Positions 54,163-63,951 of a stretch of 64,000 bases of DNA are shown in pieces (the stretch's first letter is position 1; each line of letters starts with the position of its first letter). Source of the stretch: Fluoribacter dumoffii NY 23. GTDB taxonomy: Bacteria > Pseudomonadota > Gammaproteobacteria > Legionellales > Legionellaceae. The stretch covers positions 2,840,054 through 2,904,053 of the forward strand of contig NZ_CM001373.1 in the NCBI RefSeq assembly GCF_000236165.1, read 5' to 3'. Under the pieces are notes generated by a model. It saw only the letters and a program-made list of their open reading frames with translations, was not told the origin of the DNA and did no database searches. Position numbers and translations under genes: made by a program.

Positions 54163-55987
54163 AACAGGACTCTTTTCCCTGAAACAAACTGCACGCCCCT
54201 TGCTCAGCCCCGGTAAACTGCACTCTTAAACTGGTAAACAATTCCCGGCCTGTACCGAAATGGAATCCTGTTGCAGGCAAAGCAGCTTTTGCTCTTAACT
54301 TCAACTCTTCTTCAGCGACAAATAATTGCAATAGGCCTTCTTCCGCATCAATCAAAATCATATCCCCGTTTTCAATGCGCGAAAGGACTTCATTATCGAG
54401 CGCTTCAGGAGTAACATGAATTGCCGCTGGCACTTTACCAGAGGCTCCGGACATACGTCCGTCAGTTACCAATGCAACTTGGTAACCTTTATCCATTAGC
54501 ACCCCAAGCTTGGGAGTTAATTGATGCAATTCGGGCATCCCACAGGCTTTAGGACCTTGAAAGCGCACCACCACAATACAATCTTTATCCAACATCCCCT
54601 TTTGGAACATCTGCTCGAACTCTTCCTGACTGGAACAAACAATGGCGGGAGCCTTAATCTTGCTCCTTCCTGCGGGTAATCCGGAAGTTTTAATCACAGC
54701 CCTCCCTATATTTCCACTCACTACTTGCAATCCTCCCTGAGTTTTAAAAGGAGCTTTAGCAGAAGTTAATACCCGCTCATTAGTGGAATTGGAGGGCCCA
54801 GAAACCCATACCAGTTGTTCATTATCCAATAGGGGCTGTTGGGTATAGCGTTGTAGACCGTGCCCCATTACTGTATCTACATCTTCATGTAATAAACGGG
54901 CCTCCAGTAGAGTATTAATGAAATAAGCCATCCCCCCTGCCTGCTGGAAATGATTAATGTCGGCATCGCCGTTGGGATAAATTTTGGCAATTAGGGGAGT
55001 GACTGCCGATAATTGAGCAAAATCATCCCAGTTGATTGAATACCCTGCTAGGGTTGCAATCGCAACGAGATGCATGGTGTGATTGGTTGAACCGCCGGAT
55101 GCTAATAACGCCACAATACCATTAACCAGATTTTTTACATCAAGCAGCTGCCCTATGGGCATATAGCCTTCGCTCAAATCGGTCAAGGCCAGAACCTGTT
55201 GTGCCGCATAACGAGTTAATGCATCACGTAATGGAGTGTTCGGGTTGATGAACGAGGAGCCTGGAAGCTGCAATCCCATAGTCTCAATAACAAGTTGATT
55301 GGAATTCGCCGTGCCATAAAAAGTACAGGTACCGGGAGAATGATAAGAAGCGGCTTCTGCCTTAAGCAAGGCACTGCGGTCAGCCTTTCCCTCGGCATAC
55401 AATTGACGGATACGTGCTTTTTCCTGATTTGATATTCCAGAAGGCATAGGTCCTGCTGGAATAAATATGAAAGGTAAATGACCAAAACTCAATGCAGCCA
55501 TTAATAAACCGGGAACAATTTTATCGCAAATTCCCAACAAAAGCCCGCCGTCAAACATATTGTGTGACAAACCGATAGCTGTTGACATGGCGATTACATC
55601 CCGGCTTAATAAACTGAGCTCCATTCCTGGCTGGCCTTGGGTTATCCCATCACACATTGCGGGAACACCTGCCGCAAATTGGGCTATACCTCCTGCAGCA
55701 GAAATCGCTTCTTTAATTAAAGAAGGATAATGCAGATAAGGTTGATGTGCTGAAAGCATATCGTTATAGGCAGATATTATGGCAATATTTGCTTTAGTCA
55801 TGCCGCTTAGATTGAGCTTATCCTGCTTCGCGCAGGCAGCAAAGCCATGGGCCAGATTACCACAATGGAGCACACCGCGTTGAGGACCTTTAATACGGGA
55901 TTTTTCTATATTTTCTAGATATAAATCTCTGCTGTGTGTACTTCGTTCACGAATACGATCAGTAACTTCCGCGACCACAGGGTGCAT
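54155..55987 (-). CDS. edd: 6-Phosphogluconate dehydratase
   Basis: Fe-S dehydratase converting 6-phosphogluconate to KDPG. From the ATG at 55987 (ribosome site AAGGAAAG) it has 610 residues and starts MHPVVAEVTDRIRERS, like E. coli Edd; upstream in-frame ATGs at 56008 and 56029 are less likely. Typical IlvD/Edd segments are AYNDMLSAHQPY, GVPAMCDGITQGQPGMELS, LLASGGSTNHTMHL and TDGRMSGASGKVPAAIHV. Cys residues for a [4Fe-4S] cluster are present (MCDG, TCTFYGTA). Confidence 0.96.
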   Translation of the reverse strand: MHPVVAEVTDRIRERSTHSRDLYLENIEKSRIKGPQRGVLHCGNLAHGFAACAKQDKLNLSGMTKANIAIISAYNDMLSAHQPYLHYPSLIKEAISAAGGIAQFAAGVPAMCDGITQGQPGMELSLLSRDVIAMSTAIGLSHNMFDGGLLLGICDKIVPGLLMAALSFGHLPFIFIPAGPMPSGISNQEKARIRQLYAEGKADRSALLKAEAASYHSPGTCTFYGTANSNQLVIETMGLQLPGSSFINPNTPLRDALTRYAAQQVLALTDLSEGYMPIGQLLDVKNLVNGIVALLASGGSTNHTMHLVAIATLAGYSINWDDFAQLSAVTPLIAKIYPNGDADINHFQQAGGMAYFINTLLEARLLHEDVDTVMGHGLQRYTQQPLLDNEQLVWVSGPSNSTNERVLTSAKAPFKTQGGLQVVSGNIGRAVIKTSGLPAGRSKIKAPAIVCSSQEEFEQMFQKGMLDKDCIVVVRFQGPKACGMPELHQLTPKLGVLMDKGYQVALVTDGRMSGASGKVPAAIHVTPEALDNEVLSRIENGDMILIDAEEGLLQLFVAEEELKLRAKAALPATGFHFGTGRELFTSLRVQFTGAEQGACSLFQGKESCYE

Positions 55988-55997
55988 TTTTCTTTCC

Positions 55998-56672
55998 TTA
56001 AGGTGCATACAACACCTGAACATTGGCATCTCTATTATTTAAAAAGGCACTTACCGGCATTATCGTAGGATCGTGCTCTGCCATTGCTTGATGCAATACA
56101 GACAATTTTTTGGGACCCACCAAATGGAAAAAAATTACCCGACTGTTTAATAATCTTTTTTTGGACAAGCTTATTCGTTGATAAGGGGCTTTTTTAGGGC
56201 TGACGCGAAGTACTGCCCCCGCATTATCATCAAGACCCTGAAGAAGCTCATCAGAGCAAGGGAATAAAGAAGCTGTATGTCCATCTTCCCCCATACCCAA
56301 AACAACAGCATCAAAAGTAGGCAAAGAAGCAATAATGCGTTCTGTTTGTTCGATAGAACATTCTTCATTCAATAAACTGACAAAGTGAGCCCTGGATGCA
56401 TGATTTTGAAGTAAAAACTGGCGGACTAAATGTTCATTTCGCTCAGAGTCATCAATTGCGACACAACGCTCATCGGCTAAAGTGATTGTCACTTTATCCC
56501 AGGGAAGATCTGTATTTGCCAAACCCTTGAATAAATTAATAGGAGTTTTTCCCCCCGAGAGAACCAAATATGCATGGCCACGCTTGTTGATTGCATCACA
56601 AAGAACATTTTTCAGCTGCTCAATCAAATCTTCAGTTAATAACGATGCTTCACTAAAACTATGTAACTGCAT
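55998..56672 (-). CDS. pgl: 6-Phosphogluconolactonase (DevB type)
   Basis: Hydrolyses 6-phosphogluconolactone from Zwf. The 224-residue product has LVLSGGKTPINLFKGL, the LADERCV segment and VVLGMGEDGHTASLFP, all hallmarks of the NagB-like DevB/Pgl family. I start at the ATG at 56672, preceded by GGGGTGAG, which overlaps the end of zwf by 14 bases; in-frame ATGs at 56690 and 56702 are alternatives. It lies between zwf and edd. Confidence 0.93.
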   Translation of the reverse strand: MQLHSFSEASLLTEDLIEQLKNVLCDAINKRGHAYLVLSGGKTPINLFKGLANTDLPWDKVTITLADERCVAIDDSERNEHLVRQFLLQNHASRAHFVSLLNEECSIEQTERIIASLPTFDAVVLGMGEDGHTASLFPCSDELLQGLDDNAGAVLRVSPKKAPYQRISLSKKRLLNSRVIFFHLVGPKKLSVLHQAMAEHDPTIMPVSAFLNNRDANVQVLYAP

Positions 56673-58146
56673 TTTGCTCACCCCATACATGTGCTTTGCC
56701 ATTGTATAAACGTATTACCTCCAAAGGCCCCCAAGTTCCTGATGGATAAGTATAAAGGGGAGTATCTTGTCTTTCCCAGGCTTGCTTGATTTCATCAATC
56801 CATTGCCAGGCTTGCTCGACCTCTTCCCGGCTGACAAACAGATATTGATTACCTAACATCACTTCCAATAACAAGCGCTCATAGGCATCAGCAATTCTTT
56901 GCGAGTTAAAAAGATGGTTGAAATTTAAGTCCAACTTGCTGTCTCTTAATTGCATGCATTCACTTAGTCCAGGAATTTTGTTCATCATACGCAATTCCAC
57001 ACCCTCATCAGGTTGTAGGCGAATAATCAGTTGATTCGCAGAAAGATCCTGCTTGAATCGTTTGAAAATATTATAGGGTTGCGGCTTAAAGTAAATCACC
57101 ACTTCACTTTGTTTTTTTGACAATCGTTTACCGGTTAACAAATAAAAAGGAACTCCCGACCAGCGCCAGTTATCAATATATGCCTTAATTGCGACAAAGG
57201 TCTCAGTGTTTGAATCTTTACGTGCCCCTTCTTCATCGAGATAACCGGGAATTTGTTGCCCTTTACGGACGTTGCCCACATATTGGGCCCGCACTGTATG
57301 TCCATGCACCTGCGCGTCGGAAATAGGACGTAATGACTTTAATACTTTTAATTTTTCGCTGCGGATACATTCAGCGTCAAGGCTCATTGGCGGTTCCATT
57401 GCCAAAAGTGACAGTATCTGTAATAAATGGTTTTGCAGCATATCCCGTACTTGGCCTGATTTATCATAGTAAGCCCACCGGCCTTCAACCCCCACCTCTT
57501 CAGCCACGGTAATTTCCACTTTATCAATGGCCTGGTGATCCCAGTTTGAGGAAAAAATGGCATTAGCAAAACGGAGTACCAGAAGGTTTAGCACCGTTTC
57601 TTTACCTAAATAATGATCGATCCGGTATATCTGGCTTTCCGCAAAAAAGTGAGCCACTTCATTATTAATGGCAATAGATGAAGGCAAATCATGGCCAATG
57701 GGTTTTTCTAAAACTACCCGCGAGGGCTGCTTTGTCAAACCAATACTGGAGAGACCCTTGCATGTTTGCGCATAAAGCGATGGAGGGATGGCAAAATAGG
57801 AAATAGGGATTCGTTTTTCAGGGCTTACATAGTCCGTTATTTTTGCAAAATCTTCAGTTTGCGTTAAATCGATTTGACAATAGGCCAATCTGTCAACAAG
57901 ACAGGACCAAATCTTTTCATCAAGCGCTTCACCTAAAAAAGTCTGGATTTTGGTTTTCATTAAACCAATGAAATCGTTTAAAGTGAATGAATCGCGTGCA
58001 CAACCTATAATGCGTGTATCAGCATGAAGCAAATTAGCGCGTTCTAGTTGATACAATGCGGGAAATAACTTACGACAAGACAGATCCCCCAAGGCACCTA
58101 ATATTATTAAATCACAAGGATACTTAGCAGCTACTTCTCCGATCAT
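56659..58146 (-). CDS. zwf: Glucose-6-phosphate 1-dehydrogenase
   Basis: Oxidises glucose 6-phosphate to the lactone with NAD(P)+, the entry to the Entner-Doudoroff and pentose phosphate routes. The 495-residue product has the Rossmann start DLIILGALGDLSCRKL, the active-site motif RIDHYLGKETV, VVLEKPIGHD and the YERLLLEVMLG segment near the C terminus. It is the first gene of the operon, and its promoter should lie in the 284-base gap shared with the divergent HTH gene. Confidence 0.97.
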   Translation of the reverse strand: MIGEVAAKYPCDLIILGALGDLSCRKLFPALYQLERANLLHADTRIIGCARDSFTLNDFIGLMKTKIQTFLGEALDEKIWSCLVDRLAYCQIDLTQTEDFAKITDYVSPEKRIPISYFAIPPSLYAQTCKGLSSIGLTKQPSRVVLEKPIGHDLPSSIAINNEVAHFFAESQIYRIDHYLGKETVLNLLVLRFANAIFSSNWDHQAIDKVEITVAEEVGVEGRWAYYDKSGQVRDMLQNHLLQILSLLAMEPPMSLDAECIRSEKLKVLKSLRPISDAQVHGHTVRAQYVGNVRKGQQIPGYLDEEGARKDSNTETFVAIKAYIDNWRWSGVPFYLLTGKRLSKKQSEVVIYFKPQPYNIFKRFKQDLSANQLIIRLQPDEGVELRMMNKIPGLSECMQLRDSKLDLNFNHLFNSQRIADAYERLLLEVMLGNQYLFVSREEVEQAWQWIDEIKQAWERQDTPLYTYPSGTWGPLEVIRLYNGKAHVWGEQNAVT

Positions 58147-58430
58147 GTTTGTCCTAAACAGGTTCTTTTTGGAGGTTCAATACTAAATTGAAAGATTCCC
58201 CAAATCAACCTAAATCAAAATTCTCCTGAAAAGCAGTTGCCTTTTGAATAAAACGGGTTAAGGTGCTGTTTTCTGGGTAAATTATTGCAAAAGCTCATTT
58301 TTATGCTATATGAAATAAATAAGGTAGCTGTTCGCTTCTGCCGGACATCCTATGGCTTAGCTTTGGAGCGATGACTTAGATGAGTAGTTGGAGTATTTAC
58401 CTTAACCTAAATCATTATTAGGAGAAGCAG

Positions 58431-58667
58431 ATGCTTAATAAGAGATTTTCAGAAAGACTAAATAAAGAACTTGATAATATTGGTGCTCCCGAGTCCAGTG
58501 CAGAACGTATTGAAGTATTATCAAAGCTGGTTAAGATTCCAAAATTTAAAGCCGAAGCATTACTGAACGGCGCCACAAACCCAGATGAAAAAATACTTAA
58601 TGCTTTAGCACAAGAATTTGAAGTAAGTGCTGATTGGCTGGTGGGTAAAAGTGACTCATCTCATTAA
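58431..58667 (+). CDS. Small XRE-family helix-turn-helix protein
   Basis: The 78-residue protein is a single lambda-repressor-like HTH domain: RFSERLNKELDN start, KLVKIPKFKAEALLNG recognition region, and an ending EFEVSADWLVGKSD typical of CI/XRE domains. It probably binds DNA as a dimer. TAGGAGA ribosome site. It lies 82 bases before a zeta-toxin-like P-loop gene on the same strand, so an antitoxin role is conceivable; a phage-remnant or ordinary regulator role is equally open. Confidence 0.75.
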   Translation: MLNKRFSERLNKELDNIGAPESSAERIEVLSKLVKIPKFKAEALLNGATNPDEKILNALAQEFEVSADWLVGKSDSSH

Positions 58668-58706
58668 TTTTTTTTTATTTTCTACTCGCATAATATATAT
58701 ATTGGC

Positions 58707-58712
58707 TATAAT
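58707..58712 (+). promoter_or_regulatory. Candidate -10 for the P-loop gene
   Basis: TATAAT at 58707-58712 lies in the gap between the HTH and P-loop genes, 37 bases before the ATG at 58750, so the second gene may have its own promoter. No clear -35 is seen. Confidence 0.45.
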
Positions 58713-58749
58713 TAAAACAAAATAGTTAAAGTTGTGGGATATCTGTATT

Positions 58750-60474
58750 ATGCGAACACGTATAGATGCATCAATTATACCTTCTCTAAAGCAACAAATC
58801 GGTCACTATCAAAATAAGGGTGAGTTTTGTATTAGTCCTGAAGGTGAACAAGAATTATACCGAGACATTGAGGAATATGAACAAACTCGCTTTGACTTAG
58901 CTAAAACCTATATAGATAAATTTCATTTGCATATTGATCCCCAGGACTCTTCCGACCCTCAATTTTTTAGAAAACAATTTTTAGAATACATCCAGAATCA
59001 TTCTTTTCCTGTATATGCCGGCGATCCCGAAAAACGCAAAACCAATCCCGAGCAAGCGACCATTAATATGGAAGACCTTCTTGATGAACAAGGCGCCTAT
59101 TTATATAAGCGCGCTCTCGCCGAAGAAATGAACAGTAGAGAATTTAGAGATGCGGTAGTAATCAAATCGACCACACATTTTGATGGAGCAAGATGGTTGG
59201 AACGCCCTGTGGTGATCGTTGGAGGCCCTTCAGCCTCAGGAAAATCCTATGCAGCTCAAGCTGCAGTAGAAAAGGCTAAGGAATTTTTGGCAGCAGATTA
59301 TAGCGATATGAGCGGAAATAATGTTGTTGCGGCAGATGGCGGGATTGTCCGTGAAGTATCCCAAATGCGTAAACTCGTTATTCAATTAGCTAATAATCAA
59401 GGATATACAGGTATTAAGAATTTACATGGCGAATCAAACAAGATTATGGATGTGATAAAAGACCATGTCCGCGAAGCCGCATTTTTAACCCCTGGAATCG
59501 GGGTTGTAATTCCAGAAACCTTTACAAAAGGAAAAAGTCTGCTGAAACGAATTGGCGAATTACCCGATACCAAGAATATCTTTACACGGGTAGTCGGCCA
59601 AAACGATACCATTTTTCAAAAAGTTGTGGCTTTTATGGGTTCAAGAAGGGCTTGGAAAACAAAAGACTTTAATCCAGAACCTTTAGATTTAAATAAAACT
59701 GGCTTATGCGAATCAAAAGCATACGGTAAAAATGGATTTTTTTGGGGAAAACTTTTTTCAGAAAGGGCAGAAAAAGAATTTAGAGAAAAAGATAAAAATA
59801 AACTCTATATGCGCATTACTAATGACCTCATTATTGTAAAACCTGATCCTGCGCAACCTGGCAATTGGATTCCTGGAAAAAGAAATGATGAAGGCGCCCG
59901 TTTAATCTCCGCAGGGCCCTATAAACAGTGGAAGGCATTACCTGATAATGATAGGCCCGAGCTTATTGCTTATTGCAATGCAAACTCCAAAACCTTAATT
60001 ACCACATCTCCGCAAATAGATTTCCTCATAGCTCAAAAACATGTGGAACATCGAGTTGAGGCGTGCAAAGAGAAAATTACTAAATTAACAGCCAAAAATC
60101 CCGCTAATGAAGAAAAAGTTAGGTGTCTTAAAACAAGACAAGCTTTCCTGGAAGGTCTTGCAAGCTTTTCTTTGCATAATTTAGATAATTGGCATGATAT
60201 CAGGAATATAAAAATACAAATTGAAGATCAACTTCTTACCTTAAGCAGGGATCATAATGCGAAAAAAATTCTCAGCAGAAAAACAATGAACGCCGTCAAT
60301 GAATTTTTAGAAACACTGGATAAGGCAAACAAAGAACTCCAAAACAGCCCCACTTTCTATGATGATCGTGAATATACAATGTTTTTTAAGAAAAAATATA
60401 ATGAAGCTTTAAATAAATTCGAAAATCTGGATGAACATGGGGAAGAGCAAACCAGCCCCTTTACCCCCTCTTAA
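58750..60474 (+). CDS. Zeta-toxin-like P-loop protein, candidate toxin or Dot/Icm effector
   Basis: The 574-residue soluble protein has a helical N terminus (1-150), then a P-loop kinase-like core. Walker A is GGPSASGKS (residues 158-166). ADGGIVREVSQ (about 195) recalls the zeta-toxin Asp/Arg substrate motif, and VVIPETFTKG (about 253) resembles the second acidic motif. The C-terminal 200 residues are charged helices ending in a Glu-rich tail (NLDEHGEEQTSPFTPS), as in many Dot/Icm substrates with an E-block. No signal peptide. The ATG at 58750 is preferred to a TTG at 58732. It is much longer than known zeta toxins (about 250-290 residues). Function is inference. Confidence 0.6.
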   Translation: MRTRIDASIIPSLKQQIGHYQNKGEFCISPEGEQELYRDIEEYEQTRFDLAKTYIDKFHLHIDPQDSSDPQFFRKQFLEYIQNHSFPVYAGDPEKRKTNPEQATINMEDLLDEQGAYLYKRALAEEMNSREFRDAVVIKSTTHFDGARWLERPVVIVGGPSASGKSYAAQAAVEKAKEFLAADYSDMSGNNVVAADGGIVREVSQMRKLVIQLANNQGYTGIKNLHGESNKIMDVIKDHVREAAFLTPGIGVVIPETFTKGKSLLKRIGELPDTKNIFTRVVGQNDTIFQKVVAFMGSRRAWKTKDFNPEPLDLNKTGLCESKAYGKNGFFWGKLFSERAEKEFREKDKNKLYMRITNDLIIVKPDPAQPGNWIPGKRNDEGARLISAGPYKQWKALPDNDRPELIAYCNANSKTLITTSPQIDFLIAQKHVEHRVEACKEKITKLTAKNPANEEKVRCLKTRQAFLEGLASFSLHNLDNWHDIRNIKIQIEDQLLTLSRDHNAKKILSRKTMNAVNEFLETLDKANKELQNSPTFYDDREYTMFFKKKYNEALNKFENLDEHGEEQTSPFTPS

Positions 60475-60651
60475 ACAGTCCTCCATGCCCTTTTTTCTGG
60501 TAGTGTAGATTAATACAACAAGGAGGTTGTTTTACCTTCATCGAAAATTTTATTTGTTTTAAAATAGATAATAATTTACAATTTTTCCTCATAGTTTGGC
60601 TAAAAACTATATTTTGCAGCCATTTTTTAAACAAAATCATGGGAATACCGC

Positions 60652-62199
60652 GTGTCTATAACCCAAGTCGATAATTACCAAAATAAATGGAATGCCTTTA
60701 TTGGAATCGCTTTGCTCTCTTTCGGTTGCTATCTTGATTATACAGTCGTGAATGTGGCGTTACCCACCATACAAGAAGAATTACATGCAAGCCTGGTTTC
60801 AATTCAATGGGTAATGAATATTTATTTTCTGGCTTTATGTGTGTTGGCTACAGTAATGGGAGGACTTGGTGATTTATATGGAAGGCGTCGATGTTTGTAT
60901 CTGGGTGGTGGAATTTTCATAATTGCCTCTATTATTGCCGGCATGGCCACCCAAATCCATTGGTTAATTTTAGGACGCTTATTTCAAGGAGTAGGGGCTG
61001 CAATTATATTTCCTTTAGGCCTTTCCTTATTACCCCAATTTTTTCCTGAGGAAGAACAGGGAAAAGCCTTAGCTTGGTTTGGCAGCATAGGGGGAATAGG
61101 TTTGGCGTTGGGTCCGCTTTTAGGTGGGCTTATTGTTACTTATTTTGGATGGAAATGGATCTTCTTCATCAACATTCCTATATGTCTGCTCGGATATGCA
61201 TTTTGTTTCAAATCCGTTTCAGAATCGCCTAAAAATAGCCAAAAAGTTTCTTTAGATATAAAGGGAATGTTCCTTCTTGCTTTCAGTATGGCCGGACTTG
61301 TACTCGGTTTGATTTATACCCAAAATTATGGATGGGCCGCACCAATTACCTTGACCTGCTTTGCGGTAGCTGTGGTTACAGGTATTTTTTTGGTTAAAAC
61401 TGAGAATAAACATTCTAACCCTCTCATTGATTTTAAAGATTACTCCAATCTGCTTTTCTTAGCGGGAGCTATTCTTTGTCTTTTAGCCGGCATATTGAGT
61501 GCTGTCACTTTATTTTTTGACCCCCAATATTTACAAATTATAAAAAGTCAGTCAGCAAAATTATCAGGATTCATTTTGTTTGCCATTCCAGTCTCCGTTT
61601 TCTTAATGGCATTTTTTGTAGGAAAACTGATTCAATGCGTGGGCTTGTTGCATACAATCATGGTAGGCTTGTTTTTGGCTTGTTTCTCTATCCTGTTACA
61701 AGTATTTTTTGCAGGAGGCACCTCCATAATCTACATCATTTTTGCATTTATTTGTCTTGGATGCATGTGGGCGATGGGTAATACGGCCTCAATGATTGCC
61801 GCACAAAAAGCTGTAGGCCCTGAGCGTGCAAGCGTTGCCACAGGATCTTTGGTCACTTTATTTAATATCGGTGGGTCTATAGGTTTAACCCTTGCTATTG
61901 TTATTTATAATTTTGTAACTCATCATTATCTCTATTCCCTTACCGTTTCCAATGCAAATGGAATCGATGAATCACAGATTTCCAGTTTAAAAGATTTCAT
62001 AGCAAACCCTGTTCATTCATTACAACTATCAGAGCACAGTTCAACCCATCAACTCTTTAACACAATTTTTATGAAGGGGTTTACCGGAGTGATGACATTT
62101 TTGCTTATCTCTTCTCTTATCGCATTCACAGTTATTTGTCGAAGCAGAAAGGCAGGAAACAAAATGAAAATAAATGCACTAGACAGTGCAAAAAGCTAA
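60652..62199 (+). CDS. MFS multidrug exporter, DHA2 family (14 TM)
   Basis: Drug:H+ antiporter of the EmrB/QacA type, 515 residues with fourteen predicted membrane segments. Motifs: DYTVVNVALPTIQ (D1 in TM1), GGLGDLYGRRRCL (motif A) and GGIGLALGPLLGGLI (motif C). It begins with GTG at 60652 after GGGAATACCGC. No EmrA-type adaptor adjoins it. The substrate is unknown. Confidence 0.92.
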   Translation: MSITQVDNYQNKWNAFIGIALLSFGCYLDYTVVNVALPTIQEELHASLVSIQWVMNIYFLALCVLATVMGGLGDLYGRRRCLYLGGGIFIIASIIAGMATQIHWLILGRLFQGVGAAIIFPLGLSLLPQFFPEEEQGKALAWFGSIGGIGLALGPLLGGLIVTYFGWKWIFFINIPICLLGYAFCFKSVSESPKNSQKVSLDIKGMFLLAFSMAGLVLGLIYTQNYGWAAPITLTCFAVAVVTGIFLVKTENKHSNPLIDFKDYSNLLFLAGAILCLLAGILSAVTLFFDPQYLQIIKSQSAKLSGFILFAIPVSVFLMAFFVGKLIQCVGLLHTIMVGLFLACFSILLQVFFAGGTSIIYIIFAFICLGCMWAMGNTASMIAAQKAVGPERASVATGSLVTLFNIGGSIGLTLAIVIYNFVTHHYLYSLTVSNANGIDESQISSLKDFIANPVHSLQLSEHSSTHQLFNTIFMKGFTGVMTFLLISSLIAFTVICRSRKAGNKMKINALDSAKS

Positions 62200-62249
62200 A
62201 GGGTTAACGTGAATAGTTTAAGGTGCATCCATGCTGCACTGAGATAAAA

Positions 62250-63158
62250 TTAACCGTGAAACCGATCGTTTGCACTGATTGGTTTGGCATGTTTTTCAAT
62301 ATATTCAATTATTTTTCCGGCAATATTGATACCTGTAGCTATTTCCACACCCTCAAGGCCTGGGGAAGAATTAATTTCTAAAACTAAAGGCCCATGGTTC
62401 GAACGAATTAAATCAACACCTGCAACTTTTAAACCCATTGTTTTAGCTGCACTCACGGCAATAGATCGTTCTTGCGGGGACAATTTTACCTTTACAGCTT
62501 TTCCACCCTGATGAACATTCGCACGAAACTCGCCATCCTTTGCTTGCCGCTTCACAGCAGCAACGACCTTCTCACCTACCACAAAGCAACGAATATCAAC
62601 CCCGCGGGATTCCTCAATAAACTCCTGCACCAAAATATTGGCATGCATTTCTTTAAAAGCATTGATAATACTCACCGCCGATTGATGGCTATCGGCAAGG
62701 ATTACTCCTTTGCCCTGGGTTCCCTCTAATAATTTAATAACTAAAGGGGCGCCACCAACCATGCGCACTAAATCCTCAGTGTCATCAGGTGATTGGGCAA
62801 AACTGGTTAAGGGCATAGGAATACCTTTACGCGCCAGTAATTGTAATGAGCGGAACTTATCACGAGATCGTGAAATAGCTAAAGATTCATTTAAAGTATA
62901 CATGCCCATCGTTTCCATATGACGTAACACTGCGGTCCCATAATATGTATTCGATGCACCAATTCTGGGAATGACTGCGTCAAAATGAGGCAACGGCGAG
63001 CCGCCTCTATAATGAACTTTAGGACAAGAAGCAGCGACATTCATGTAACAATATAAGGGATTAATAATACTAATTTCATGACCAGCAGCTTCTCCCTCTG
63101 CTTTAAGACGCTTGTGAGAGTACAAATGGGGATTAGTGGCCAATATTGCAATTTTCAT
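62250..63158 (-). CDS. rimK: Ribosomal protein S6 glutamate ligase RimK
   Basis: ATP-grasp enzyme that adds glutamates to the C terminus of ribosomal protein S6. The 302-residue product (E. coli 300) starts [18 protein letters not shown] and has the ATP-grasp segments [38 protein letters not shown] and [15 protein letters not shown]. The ATG at 63158 is used; a TTG at 63176 is unlikely. It is convergent with the MFS gene. Confidence 0.95.
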   Translation of the reverse strand: MKIAILATNPHLYSHKRLKAEGEAAGHEISIINPLYCYMNVAASCPKVHYRGGSPLPHFDAVIPRIGASNTYYGTAVLRHMETMGMYTLNESLAISRSRDKFRSLQLLARKGIPMPLTSFAQSPDDTEDLVRMVGGAPLVIKLLEGTQGKGVILADSHQSAVSIINAFKEMHANILVQEFIEESRGVDIRCFVVGEKVVAAVKRQAKDGEFRANVHQGGKAVKVKLSPQERSIAVSAAKTMGLKVAGVDLIRSNHGPLVLEINSSPGLEGVEIATGINIAGKIIEYIEKHAKPISANDRFHG

Positions 63159-63306
63159 GAAAAACGCTTTCCTCAACTTTTTATTTTTATTATAAAAAAA
63201 TTCATATTTAAAAATATGTTACAACAGGCTCTTATAAATAAAGCCTAGTCTAAAAAATTATAAAATCACGCGACGTTAAAAAATAAATTTACAAAAATAC
63301 CCTCCA

Positions 63307-63951
63307 TTAGGAAACCAGTAATAAATAATCTTTTGCCAATAAATCTGCATGATGCGGGGTAGTAAAAAATGCATTAAGTTCCCCCTGAGGATTGAACAGC
63401 ATTAAAGCACCGCTATGCTGAATATCATAATTTTTTGAGTCATCACTACCCTTTTCAATGATCTTCGCATAAGCAATACCCATTTCCCGAGTCATCGCTT
63501 TAATGGAGTTTTCATCTCCACGAGCCCCATAAAAATCAGGATGGAATGAAGTGACATAACTACGCAATTTTTCAGGGCTGTCACGTTCCGGATCAATGGA
63601 AACCATGACGATATGAGGTAGATTTTTTACCCCTTTTTCTTCAAGGATACGATACATCTTGGACAATTCTGCCATGGTAGTTGGACAAACATAACCACAA
63701 TTCGTAAAGCCAAAAAACATTAACGTCCATTTGTCTTTCAAGCTTTTATTATCAAATGATTTCTCATCGGTTCCGGTTAAACTGAACCGATTCACCGGCC
63801 GTGGATTCTCAAGGTATGTTCCATGGAAGGTTGTTACATCGATTTTTTTCTTAAAATGAAAATGTTGGCCTACAAAAATTCCAGAAAACAATCCGGCAAG
63901 TGCCAAGACTACAACTACGGTAAAAGTAACACTTCTCGCCTTTAAACTCAT
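63307..63951 (-). CDS. SCO1/SenC-family copper chaperone
   Basis: Membrane-anchored thioredoxin-fold protein that delivers copper to cytochrome c oxidase. The 214-residue product has an N-terminal anchor (about 8-28), then the SCO domain with the copper-binding CGYVC (C85, C89) in FFGFTNCGYVCPTTM, the VSIDPERDSPEKL segment and the distal His in YDIQHSGALM. AAGGGGG ribosome site before the ATG. Upstream is cut by the window edge. Confidence 0.92.
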   Translation of the reverse strand: MSLKARSVTFTVVVVLALAGLFSGIFVGQHFHFKKKIDVTTFHGTYLENPRPVNRFSLTGTDEKSFDNKSLKDKWTLMFFGFTNCGYVCPTTMAELSKMYRILEEKGVKNLPHIVMVSIDPERDSPEKLRSYVTSFHPDFYGARGDENSIKAMTREMGIAYAKIIEKGSDDSKNYDIQHSGALMLFNPQGELNAFFTTPHHADLLAKDYLLLVS

